Virus record (IMG/VR): IMGVR_UViG_3300021181_000012
Coordinates: 1 to 61,321 of that record
Reading direction: 5' to 3' (one strand)
Source: a virus
DNA: 61,321 nt
The stretch's first letter is position 1. Each line of letters opens with the position of its first letter. Made by a program: the position numbers and the translations under genes. Positions 7,356 to 14,470 of the stretch are shown here, piece after piece. The notes beneath the pieces were generated by a model. It saw only the letters and a program-made list of their open reading frames with translations, was not told where the DNA came from and ran no database searches.

Positions 7356-7702
7356 TTGCCCCCACACGTGCCGCAAACGCTGGAAAGGGGAACGGGGATG
7401 TTGGCCTCAATCCACTCGGCAGCGGCTTCGGCCGCGCCATCGCGCGTAGGCGCGCAAACGACATGGCCCTTCGCGGTCAGGCAGGTATCACCAGTGTGTT
7501 CCAAGTTCTCGCACGCGTTCATCGAACGCGACTTAAGCGCGTCCATCAGGTGCCGGTAGCCTTGCTCGGAAGCGGGCGTCATTATTGTCCAGTTGCCCGG
7601 CACCGGCGAGCCTGTGGATGGTTTATGAACTGGCCCCCGCGCAAGTGAGATCGCCATGCACGCTACAAGGCATAGTACGACCACGATAGCAATAACTTTC
7701 AT
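7352..7702 (-). CDS. secreted Cys-rich protein, 116 aa
   Basis: The N-terminus MKVIAIVVVLCLVACMAISL is a signal or lipoprotein-type leader. The mature part has paired Cys (CENLEHTGDTC, CGTCGG) and looks like an exported globular domain. It is coupled to the lipoprotein gene by a four-base overlap, so the two may act together in the envelope. No family is recognised. Confidence 0.65.
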   Translation of the reverse strand: MKVIAIVVVLCLVACMAISLARGPVHKPSTGSPVPGNWTIMTPASEQGYRHLMDALKSRSMNACENLEHTGDTCLTAKGHVVCAPTRDGAAEAAAEWIEANIPVPLSSVCGTCGGK

Positions 7703-7718
7703 TGGTTATTCCTTGTCA

Positions 7719-7745
7719 CAAAACTCCCCGATTCAGGGGGTTTTG
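7719..7745 (-). terminator. hairpin at the end of the 7733-8038 gene
   Basis: CAAAACTCCC (7719-7728) pairs with GGGGGTTTTG (7736-7745), a 10-bp stem with one G-U pair. It overlaps the stop region of the leftward gene and lies before the start of the next. The U run is short, so it may only partly stop transcription. Confidence 0.45.
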
Positions 7746-8038
7746 ATGAAATGTTTGAGGCGGACTTTCCTCCGCCCAATTTCCTTCTGGGCACGCACAA
7801 ACTCCGAGCGAAAATTGGTCATGATCTCGATCACCTTGTCGATCTTTTTCAAGCCATCGGCATCAGACGAGAAATACCAGTTGATCTTCCGGTTGCAGTC
7901 TGACAGGTCCATATTGGCCGAGAAACGGCGGCGGCGAGAGTTTAAGCGCGAGACAATGGCGTAGGCCACGATCGATTCGCACCCGCCAGGATCGATATAG
8001 TCGGCCCGAGAGGTGTGGACCTTAAGGGTGCGTTTCAT
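7733..8038 (-). CDS. hypothetical protein, 101 aa
   Basis: A basic protein (MKRTLKVHTSRADYIDPGG at the start) with an Arg-rich patch (SRLNSRRRRF) and a helical C-terminal half. No domain is recognised. Four-base overlap with the gene upstream places it in the long leftward operon that begins at 10913 and includes the RNA ligase. Confidence 0.65.
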   Translation of the reverse strand: MKRTLKVHTSRADYIDPGGCESIVAYAIVSRLNSRRRRFSANMDLSDCNRKINWYFSSDADGLKKIDKVIEIMTNFRSEFVRAQKEIGRRKVRLKHFIKTP

Positions 8039-8232
8039 TGGTCACCTCCTACTGGCCCGAGCGGGATCGCCGTGGTATGGCTTCCCAGCATAATCACGCG
8101 GCGCGCGATCCGCGCCGCAGCCTGTACGCGTTCTTCGTAGATGTCAACCTTGATCTCGGCCGGGTAGTAACTCCCGACCGGGCCGCCTAGCAGGTGCGAG
8201 ATTTCAATCAAAGCTTCGACGGCGATGTTCAT
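8035..8232 (-). CDS. hypothetical protein, 65 aa
   Basis: A small soluble protein starting MNIAVEALIEISHLLGG. It overlaps both neighbours by four bases, which supports its reality. It is mostly helical with a Gly/Pro-rich end. Function unknown. Confidence 0.65.
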   Translation of the reverse strand: MNIAVEALIEISHLLGGPVGSYYPAEIKVDIYEERVQAAARIARRVIMLGSHTTAIPLGPVGGDQ

Positions 8233-8669
8233 GACACCGCCTGGTCGGCAGAGATATAACGCACCCTTACCCCCCTAAAGACGCCAGGATGGCCAGGGTG
8301 ATTATTCTCAGCCCACTTCAATCCCAGCGCACTGAATGCGTTCTTGGCGTGCCAGATGAAATGCGTCGGAGCCAGCTCCTCCACCATCTTCCGAACCTCA
8401 ACAGCTCGGTCTTCATCAGGGCCAATCACCAGGCTGTCGGTCTTTAAGCCAATGGCGTGACGGATCACGGCGGTAGTCGAGCACTTCAGCGCTTCCATGC
8501 GGTCGTCCTCATCAGGACCACGCAGGGCCGAGAGCACGTTCCATAAAGCGCTAGTGGCAACGTCGTCGCCATACCCGTAGTTCAGGAACTCAACGATGCG
8601 ATCCAGTTCGGCTTTCCAGTCGCGGGGAGGTTTCGCCTCTTTATACATATCGCTAAACGTTGCGGACAT
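8229..8669 (-). CDS. hypothetical protein, 146 aa
   Basis: A soluble, mixed-charge protein with no signal peptide. Landmarks are YGYGDDVATSALW, GPDEDDRMEAL and FIWHAKNAFSALGLKW. No catalytic motif is recognised. Its start overlaps the upstream 8653-8856 gene by 17 nt. It is probably a phage-specific accessory protein of the ligase operon. Confidence 0.7.
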   Translation of the reverse strand: MSATFSDMYKEAKPPRDWKAELDRIVEFLNYGYGDDVATSALWNVLSALRGPDEDDRMEALKCSTTAVIRHAIGLKTDSLVIGPDEDRAVEVRKMVEELAPTHFIWHAKNAFSALGLKWAENNHPGHPGVFRGVRVRYISADQAVS

Positions 8670-8856
8670 GGGTCTGTCTCCTATCGGGGATCTCCCGAAT
8701 CATTAGTCCGGTGTCGGTGCGGCCCTGCCAGTGTCCCTTGGGGCAGCGCCAGAATTCCCCGTCGCTGACCAGCATCAGGTCGCAGTCCTCGCCGAGGTTC
8801 ATCGCTTGCACGTTACAGATCAACTCTTTCGGGATGGGTACTTCTTCAACGGACAT
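8653..8856 (-). CDS. hypothetical protein, 67 aa, single zinc-knuckle-like
   Basis: A small protein (MSVEEVPIPKELICNVQ at the start) with three Cys (ICNV, DCDL, RCPKGHW) that could form part of a small metal site. It overlaps the 8229-8669 gene. No family is recognised. Confidence 0.6.
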   Translation of the reverse strand: MSVEEVPIPKELICNVQAMNLGEDCDLMLVSDGEFWRCPKGHWQGRTDTGLMIREIPDRRQTHVRNV

Positions 8857-8858
8857 AG

Positions 8859-9044
8859 TTAGTCACTGAACTTCGAATGCGCCGCTTGCCATGCCAAGGC
8901 ATCGCAGTAATACGACTGCCGCCCATCGGCAACGCATTGCTGATAAATCTTGTCGTGATACGCCTGCTCTTGTTTGACCGAGTAACTTGCGAACAGGCCG
9001 ATGGTCCACAGAATCAGCGCAATCCAAACTACGAAGCGAAACAT
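8859..9044 (-). CDS. single-pass membrane protein, 61 aa
   Basis: The N-terminal helix FRFVVWIALILWTIGLFASY spans a membrane. The rest is a short polar domain with two Cys. The ATG overlaps the stop of the ligase C-terminal gene (TAATG), so it is coupled to the ligase. It could be an anchor or a small inhibitor. Function unknown. Confidence 0.65.
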   Translation of the reverse strand: MFRFVVWIALILWTIGLFASYSVKQEQAYHDKIYQQCVADGRQSYYCDALAWQAAHSKFSD

Positions 9045-9262
9045 TACGCGTTGTCCTTTTCGAGGAACGAATTCGACACGATCTTCAACTGCACGCGGCC
9101 GAGGCCACGCTCGTGGCGCTCAATCAGCGGCTCGATCACTACACCCTCGCGGATGTTGGTTGCGCCCGCCACCATCGACTTACCTTCCGCCAGAGCCTTC
9201 ACCATGGCCGAATCGAACGGGCCGATATGTAGAACGGGAACTACTTCGATGCCGTCAGACAT
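9044..9262 (-). CDS. C-terminal piece of a split DRB0094-type RNA ligase (motifs IV and V)
   Basis: This 72-aa ORF starts at ATG 9262, eight bases after GGAGGAG, in the -1 frame relative to the upstream ligase ORF, overlapping it by 22 nt. It contains REGVVIEP (ligase motif IV) and LKIVSNSFLE (motif V, catalytic Lys). In single-chain ligases of this family both lie at the end of the same polypeptide. Alone it cannot adenylate RNA, so it must work with the 9241-10338 product as a second subunit or through frameshifting. A real ribosome site favours separate initiation. A sequencing error is the other explanation. Confidence 0.75.
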   Translation of the reverse strand: MSDGIEVVPVLHIGPFDSAMVKALAEGKSMVAGATNIREGVVIEPLIERHERGLGRVQLKIVSNSFLEKDNA

Positions 9263-10338
9263 TCGAGCTTCTCCTCCAGAGGGGCGGAGCGAATGCGGCC
9301 CACTAACATCGGGTCCACTTCTTCCTGCCACAGATTGTTAATGTTGACGGTGGTCATCTTCGGCGCCCAGCCGTGCGGGCCGAGAATATCGAAGAGGAAG
9401 AACCGCACCTTGCCCGGCTCAGCGCCGTAGCGGAACTTGTCGCCCTGGGTTGGCACCACTTCGCCATAGAGCGTGTAGCCAGGATGTTCGCGGCACCACT
9501 GCTCGATGGCGGGATTCTGTTCGAGCGCATCGCGCCACACACACTTCGCGCCGGGGCTCTTCCACATGGTGCGCGAGCCCACATACATCACGCCGTCTTC
9601 GAAGGTGTAGCGGGCGTTCGAGCCGTGGATCTTCTCGGTCACGATTACCTGCTCGCCTTCGTGCAGCGCGTGTGGATAATTCTTGAAGCCTTCCACGTCA
9701 TAGACGCGGCGGTCTTCCTTGGGACCGCGCTGGCTATGGCCGCCAGTGTTCCCGTTCGGGCGAAAGCCCAGCAACTCCAGCAGCCAGTACCACCAGCCCA
9801 TCAGCGAACGAGGCCAGCCGGTGCGCTGCTGGCGCGCCTGCCGAGTGTCGAGACTCTGGGGCTCGGGCGGCTGATAGTGCGAGATGCCCATGGCGGTAGA
9901 AAGGTCATCGCCTTCCTTGGGGCTGCGAACGGTCGAAGCATCATAGATGCGCACCCAGTTCGGGATCTGAACCAGCAAACCTTCCGACCATTCCTTGCGA
10001 AACTTGCGCGGGATCACACGCCGGTGCTTGACGGGGATGTCGTCGTTCTCGGTAAAACCCTTACCAGCCCACATGAAGGCGAATTGCTCGGAGTTCGGCA
10101 CCACGCTGTCGGGCTGTACATAAACAGCCAGGTCGCCGACTTCGAACTCACCCAGCTTCACAACGATCTGGTAGCCGTCCACCTGCACAATGCCCAGGGT
10201 GTCGGCGTTGGGGTGTTTCAGAATCTCCGCAATGCGGACAACGGGGGCCTGGTGACTTTTTTTCTTCGTCTCTTTGTCCTGGTCGCGATCCAGCTCTGGG
10301 ATCTTGCCGTAAAGGCCGTCAATGGCAACGCTGCTCAT
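9241..10338 (-). CDS. RNA ligase, DRB0094/Rnl5-like, N-terminal and main catalytic part
   Basis: The 365-aa protein has an N-terminal OB-like tRNA-binding-type domain (about residues 30-140, including HPNADTLGIVQVDG) and an adenylyltransferase domain. Motif I is VTEKIHGSNAR with the AMP-accepting Lys near residue 233. Motif Ia is VGSRTMWK, then YGEVVPTQG and the motif III region RFFLFDI. The ORF stops before motifs IV and V, which lie on the next overlapping ORF. Ligases of this family seal 3'-OH/5'-phosphate breaks, typically in nicked RNA. It is central to an operon of small genes and may repair phage or host tRNAs cut during infection. Confidence 0.85.
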   Translation of the reverse strand: MSSVAIDGLYGKIPELDRDQDKETKKKSHQAPVVRIAEILKHPNADTLGIVQVDGYQIVVKLGEFEVGDLAVYVQPDSVVPNSEQFAFMWAGKGFTENDDIPVKHRRVIPRKFRKEWSEGLLVQIPNWVRIYDASTVRSPKEGDDLSTAMGISHYQPPEPQSLDTRQARQQRTGWPRSLMGWWYWLLELLGFRPNGNTGGHSQRGPKEDRRVYDVEGFKNYPHALHEGEQVIVTEKIHGSNARYTFEDGVMYVGSRTMWKSPGAKCVWRDALEQNPAIEQWCREHPGYTLYGEVVPTQGDKFRYGAEPGKVRFFLFDILGPHGWAPKMTTVNINNLWQEEVDPMLVGRIRSAPLEEKLECLTASK

Positions 10339-10341
10339 GCC

Positions 10342-10509
10342 TTACTCTCCAAACTCGATCGCGGCGTCGATGCCCTCTTCAAAAGCGTCGCTGAACGTGC
10401 CCAGCACAAATCCGACCACAAAGCAGAGGGTCACTGGAACGATCAGAAGAACCATGACCGGAATGCGGTAAACGTCGCGCCAGGGAAGCGCCTCATCGTT
10501 TAAGTTCAT
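10342..10509 (-). CDS. small membrane protein, 55 aa
   Basis: The start at ATG 10509 overlaps the metallopeptidase gene by four bases. After a short polar head (MNLNDEALPWRD) a hydrophobic stretch of about 25 residues (VYRIPVMVLLIVPVTLCFVV) spans the membrane, and the tail is acidic. No family is recognised. Confidence 0.65.
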   Translation of the reverse strand: MNLNDEALPWRDVYRIPVMVLLIVPVTLCFVVGFVLGTFSDAFEEGIDAAIEFGE

Positions 10510-10913
10510 TTCTTTCTTCCTCTCAGTTGCCGGTCGAGTCCAACCAGCAGTTCGGAGTTCACGTTGATGACTTGCTCCTCGACCGTGTCTCCGGCTGGGT
10601 CCGGGCCTTTGATGGCGTCGCGCATCCCGCACATCTGAACGTGCAACAGCTCATGCACGATGGTGGACTCAATCTCGTCGCGACCGTCTTCGTCGGCGTA
10701 GTCGTCGGGATGAAGGATCAGGATGGTGGCCCGCAGGTGGTTGTCGTTCAACATGCAGCGCCCCCAGGAGATGGTCCCATCGTCCGGGATCAGCATCTCG
10801 CGCGAGCGGGCGTAGCGAATCTTGATGTGCCATTGCTGCAGGCGAAGCAACTTCTGCCAGCGCTCCAACAGGCGGCGCAGGTCCGCTTCGCTCGGGGGTG
10901 ACGTTTTCTGCAT
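10506..10913 (-). CDS. HExxH zinc metallopeptidase-like protein, 135 aa
   Basis: The start is ATG 10913 (MQKTSPPSEADL). The motif TIVHELLHVQM (near residue 98) is a typical HExxH zinc site, preceded by an SprT-like layout (WHIKIRYAR, then GRCMLND, then ATILILHPDDY). It may cleave host or phage proteins or bind protein-DNA crosslinks. The ATG begins only seven bases after a consensus -10 box, so the transcript is probably leaderless. It is the first gene of the leftward ligase operon. Confidence 0.75.
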   Translation of the reverse strand: MQKTSPPSEADLRRLLERWQKLLRLQQWHIKIRYARSREMLIPDDGTISWGRCMLNDNHLRATILILHPDDYADEDGRDEIESTIVHELLHVQMCGMRDAIKGPDPAGDTVEEQVINVNSELLVGLDRQLRGRKK

Positions 10914-10920
10914 GTAAAGA

Positions 10921-10982
10921 TTATACCAGATACCGTGGACAGAATGCAAGCTTGCAACAGATGCCAATGATCTGGTATAATA
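10921..10982. promoter_or_regulatory. back-to-back promoters around a TGCAAGCTTGCA palindrome
   Basis: Leftward: TTGCAT (10950-10945), 18 bp, TATAAT (10926-10921), with TGG before the -10 box. Rightward: TTGCAA (10953-10958), 18 bp, TATAAT (10977-10982), again with TGG. The two -35 boxes abut at the 12-bp palindrome TGCAAGCTTGCA (10945-10958 region). One bound factor could control both the RNA-ligase operon and the replication operon. Confidence 0.8.
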
Positions 10983-11000
10983 TTTGCAGTGGAGAACTCG

Positions 11001-11744
11001 ATGCACGAAGCAGGAACCCCCGAACAGATCACCGCACTATACGCAGCTCTCAGCCTGGCCCAGGCGGAATTCCCCAAGATCGAAAAGACCAAGAGCGCCT
11101 ACAACTACAAGTACGCCCCCATGGACGAGATCGAACTCAAGATCCGTCCCGTCCTCATCAAGCACGGCCTGGCCGTCTTCCACCCCATCAACCACGTCGG
11201 CGAGAGTGGCAAGCAAGCCGTGGGAGCGCTCATCGTCCATGCGCTGGGCGGCCGGTTCTGGTGCGATGGGCTCATCATCCAGGAAAGCGCCAAGCCGCAG
11301 GACCAGGGCGGGCATATCACTTACGGCCGACGCTATGTCTATTGCTCCATGCTCGGCATCACCTCGCAGGACGACGACGAGTCAGTCCTTGCGAAAAGCC
11401 CTCGTCGCAGCACCGTGACGAGGCGGGACGGCGTAGCTCAAGATGGTCGAGCGCCGATCGCTGGACGTAGTTCGGTGCCCCCAGCGCCAGTCGGAGATTC
11501 CGGTTCGATTCCGGACCCGTCCCTACCCACTAAACAAGAGCGCATTGAGTATGTCGCGCGCCTGGGCAACTACCGCAAACAGGTCACCGACGATGCGCTG
11601 CGGGCATTCCTTCTGCGCGAGTCGGGCGCATCCGAGACGCGGCTGATCGCGAAGAAAGACTGGCTCAAGCTACTCACGCAACTCGACGACGCCCTGGCGA
11701 AGGGCAAGCTTCTGGAGGCCGTCAGTGAAAATTTCAACCGCTAG
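11001..11744 (+). CDS. erf: ERF-family single-strand annealing protein
   Basis: 247 aa, starting at ATG 11001 after TGGAG. The N-terminal 120 residues match the ERF recombinase pattern: YNYKYAPMDEIELKIRPVL, HGLAVFHP, then GGHITYGRRYVYCSMLGI and DDDE. ERF proteins anneal complementary single strands during phage recombination and genome circularisation. A variable linker and a small helical C-terminal domain follow. It opens the replication operon and overlaps the PP2C gene by 20 nt. Confidence 0.9.
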   Translation: MHEAGTPEQITALYAALSLAQAEFPKIEKTKSAYNYKYAPMDEIELKIRPVLIKHGLAVFHPINHVGESGKQAVGALIVHALGGRFWCDGLIIQESAKPQDQGGHITYGRRYVYCSMLGITSQDDDESVLAKSPRRSTVTRRDGVAQDGRAPIAGRSSVPPAPVGDSGSIPDPSLPTKQERIEYVARLGNYRKQVTDDALRAFLLRESGASETRLIAKKDWLKLLTQLDDALAKGKLLEAVSENFNR

Positions 11745-12495
11745 CAAGATGGGCCGTCGCACCTACCAGGAAGATCGCTATGTCGTCCATCACACCGGCG
11801 CTGGCGTTCTCCTGGCCGTCATGGACGGGCACGGCGGTGAAGATGTCGCCGATGTATGCAAGGACTACGTCGGCCACTTCTTCGATTTAACACTCGTCCC
11901 TTTAGACAATGGCGACCCGCGCGCATTTGACAAGGCGCTGGCACTGACCATCTGGGAACTCAACTGCATCACGAACGAGTATCACTCCGGCTGCACCATC
12001 TCGCTAGCCTTTATACCGAAGAGTGAGGACAAGGTCTTCATCGCCACCCTGGGTGACTCGCCGGTCATTGTCCGATCGCCAAGTGGAGTTACCTGGATAT
12101 CTGAAAGCCACAACGCGCGCACCAACCTCGAAGAGCGCGAAGCGGCCGAGAAGCGTGGCGGCATCTACCACGGCGGTTATATCTGGTGCGCGCCACACGG
12201 GCTCTATCCCATGGGCGACAGCGGCCGTGGCCTGCAGATGACCCGCAGCCTCGGCGACACCGAGATGGGGCCGGTAATCTCCCGCGATCCCCAGATCGAG
12301 ATTCACGCGCTGGGAAAGTTTGTCCTCGTGGCCACCGATGGATGCTTCGATCCCGGCCATGAGAATGAATCGCAGGCCGTAGCCGACGTGATCGCCCTCA
12401 TCGACCAAGGCGGAGACGCCAAAGCCATCGTCGATCGCGCCGTCCAACTTCCCACCGAAGACAACGCAACCGCAGTCTTACTAACCAAGGAGTAA
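11725..12495 (+). CDS. PP2C-family Ser/Thr protein phosphatase
   Basis: 256 aa with the full set of PP2C motifs: RRTYQEDRY (5'-acidic site), VMDGHGG (metal Asp), GCTISLAFI, TLGDSPV, TRSLGD, VATDGCFD and EDNATAVLL. All metal-binding Asp residues appear intact, so it should be an active Mn/Mg-dependent phosphatase. The GTG start lies inside the ERF gene. A PP2C between recombination and SSB genes is unusual in phages. It may undo host phosphorylation of replication proteins or of kinase-based defences, which is inference. Confidence 0.9.
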   Translation: MKISTASKMGRRTYQEDRYVVHHTGAGVLLAVMDGHGGEDVADVCKDYVGHFFDLTLVPLDNGDPRAFDKALALTIWELNCITNEYHSGCTISLAFIPKSEDKVFIATLGDSPVIVRSPSGVTWISESHNARTNLEEREAAEKRGGIYHGGYIWCAPHGLYPMGDSGRGLQMTRSLGDTEMGPVISRDPQIEIHALGKFVLVATDGCFDPGHENESQAVADVIALIDQGGDAKAIVDRAVQLPTEDNATAVLLTKE

Positions 12496-12500
12496 CACCC

Positions 12501-12905
12501 ATGTCCATGTCAGTCAATAAGCACACCATCCTCGGCCACGTCGGCAAAGACCCGGAGTTCAAGGTCACACCGGGTGGCACCGCTGTCGCCAAGTTCTCCA
12601 TCGCCACCAACCACCGCCAGAAGGACGACTCCGGCAACTATCAGGACAACGTCGAGTGGCACAACGCCGTAGCCTTCAGCCGCACGGCCGAGATCGTCCG
12701 CGACTACATCAAGAAGGGCGACCCGATCTACATCGAAGGCCGCAGCCAGACCCGGTCCTGGGAAGACAAAACGTCGGGCAAGAAACAGTACATGACCGAA
12801 GTCATCGTCAACGACCTCCAGCTCCTCGGCACCAAAGGCGGCAACCGCACGGATAACTCCAGCGCCGCACATAAGCCGATCGGGGACGAAGACATCCCCT
12901 TCTAA
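12501..12905 (+). CDS. ssb: single-stranded DNA-binding protein
   Basis: 134 aa. An OB-fold with typical SSB landmarks (NKHTILGHVGKDPEF, AVAKFSIATN, EWHNAVAF, GDPIYIEGRSQTRSW) is followed by a short linker and the acidic tip GDEDIPF, which recruits partner proteins. The ATG at 12501 follows AAGGAG. It coats single strands for ERF, the RecB-like nuclease and the helicase encoded around it. Confidence 0.95.
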   Translation: MSMSVNKHTILGHVGKDPEFKVTPGGTAVAKFSIATNHRQKDDSGNYQDNVEWHNAVAFSRTAEIVRDYIKKGDPIYIEGRSQTRSWEDKTSGKKQYMTEVIVNDLQLLGTKGGNRTDNSSAAHKPIGDEDIPF

Positions 12906-13790
12906 GTGGCGGAGAGGAAGCCCACAGTGGACACGCCCGCCTACCAAGGGCGGGCGACCATCCACTTTCATCCGGGCAAGCACTACTACACCGTAAGTGT
13001 GCCATCGCTCAACCGTGAGCGTGTGTACCAACCCGGTGTCACGTCCATCATCAAACTCAAGGATAAGTCCGGGCCTTTGATGTGGTGGGCGGTCGAACAG
13101 TGCGAAGCCTATGCGCGGCAAAAGATCTCCGAGCAAGAGGAGGATGGCGAGGTATCGCTCAAGCTCATCTACGACACGCTGCACGAGATGCGCTTCCATT
13201 ACCGCGATGTGGCGCGCCGGGCAGCCGACATCGGCACTGCCGTGCATGACTACCTGCACCGGTACCTGGTATGGAAGGCGTTCGGCGGCGATGAGCCTGA
13301 GCGGCCAGAAGAGATCGAAGCCAACGTTCAGACCAACAACGCGATCGACGCCGGGCTGCAGTTTTTCGGCGAGCACGACATGAAACCGCTGACGATCGAG
13401 CAGCCGGTGTGGTCGGCAACTCACGGCTATGTCGGCACCGATGACTTCATTGGCTATGTCGATGACGAGCTGTGCGTGTGTGATTACAAGACTTCCAAGA
13501 ACTTATACCCCGAGGTCTGGCTGCAGACGGCCGCGTACCAGCACGCTTACCAGGAAGAGCACCCGCGAGCTGAGGTCAAGGCCCGGTGGGGAATCAACGT
13601 CGGCAAGGATGGCGTGCTGCGAGCCGAGCGGCGCGGACCAGAGTGGTTCGCGGATGATTTTAAGGCGTTCCTGGGCCTGGTGGAGATTTACCGCTGGGAC
13701 CGAATCCATGGCGGTGGTGAAAGCAAAACCGCCACGGAAGTAATAGGCCCACTGCCTGACGTTGGCTGGGTCGAGGAGTTGGCGGCGTGA
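12906..13790 (+). CDS. PD-(D/E)XK exonuclease, RecB/Cas4-like
   Basis: 294 aa, starting at GTG 12906 directly after the SSB stop. The nuclease core is GTDDFIGYVDDELCVCDYKTSK with Asp, Asp-Tyr-Lys and then QTAAYQHAY (the QxxxY motif), around residues 175-215 (cited as separate landmarks GTDDFIGYVDD and DYKTSK). An N-terminal helical part holds ADIGTAVHDYLH, as in other phage RecB-like exonucleases. With ERF and SSB it should make and anneal 3' single strands in a lambda Red-like pathway. Confidence 0.85.
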   Translation: MAERKPTVDTPAYQGRATIHFHPGKHYYTVSVPSLNRERVYQPGVTSIIKLKDKSGPLMWWAVEQCEAYARQKISEQEEDGEVSLKLIYDTLHEMRFHYRDVARRAADIGTAVHDYLHRYLVWKAFGGDEPERPEEIEANVQTNNAIDAGLQFFGEHDMKPLTIEQPVWSATHGYVGTDDFIGYVDDELCVCDYKTSKNLYPEVWLQTAAYQHAYQEEHPRAEVKARWGINVGKDGVLRAERRGPEWFADDFKAFLGLVEIYRWDRIHGGGESKTATEVIGPLPDVGWVEELAA

Positions 13791-14470
13791 CGGAGGAAGA
13801 GTTGGGTCAAAACAACGTGTGGACGGCATTCTACTGGAAGGACTATCTGGCTGACACCGGTGGCCTGAGTGCCCTAGAACATGGCATGTACTTCCAGCTC
13901 ATGGCGAACTACTACGCCAGTGGCCAGCCACTCCCGTCTGACCGGAAGGTTCTGCGGAGGATGTGTAAGGCTATCAATAACGCAGAAAAACACGCTTTAG
14001 AAATTATTTTAGAAAAATTCTTCACTATCGACAGCCTCGTTTTTCGTCACAAGCGAATCGACGAGGAAATAGCTAAGCGCATTGAAATCAGCAGGAAGCG
14101 CAGCGAGGCGGTGTCCACCAGATATACAAGTGAACCTACAAATGTACCTACAAATGTAGAACAAGTGAACACACATACACATACACATACACAAAGAGCT
14201 AGGCGCGCACCCAAAATCGCCACCACTTATCCTGAAGATTTCCAGCCCAGCGACGCCAACCGCGCTCTTGCCAGCAAGATGGGCGTCAACCTTGAGAACG
14301 CACTAGCCGCGTTCAAGGCAAACCATCTCAGCAAAGGTTCCGCCTTCAAAGACTGGCACCAGGCGCTTACCACCTGGCTACTGCGAGAGCCATCGTTCAA
14401 CCGGGCTCCGGCGAAGAAACAACCCCTACCCACCTTTGATGCCGTCAAGGCGTTTCGGGAGTCCAAGTGA
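13787..14470 (+). CDS. DUF1376-type replication initiation protein
   Basis: 227 aa. The N-terminus (WTAFYWKDYLADTGGLSALE, then HGMYFQLMANYYASGQPLP) is the DUF1376 winged-helix-like domain found in phage replication proteins next to helicase genes. The middle holds a run of alternating Thr and His encoded by a short DNA repeat at about 14167-14192. The C-terminal half resembles helicase-loader tails. It overlaps the DnaB gene by four bases, which supports a helicase-loading or origin-binding role. Confidence 0.85.
   Translation: MTEEELGQNNVWTAFYWKDYLADTGGLSALEHGMYFQLMANYYASGQPLPSDRKVLRRMCKAINNAEKHALEIILEKFFTIDSLVFRHKRIDEEIAKRIEISRKRSEAVSTRYTSEPTNVPTNVEQVNTHTHTHTQRARRAPKIATTYPEDFQPSDANRALASKMGVNLENALAAFKANHLSKGSAFKDWHQALTTWLLREPSFNRAPAKKQPLPTFDAVKAFRESK

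Noticed and set aside
9373-10503. Long rightward open frame opposite the RNA ligase
   Set aside because: It is the antisense shadow of a gene with clear catalytic motifs and has no ribosome site or recognisable domain.
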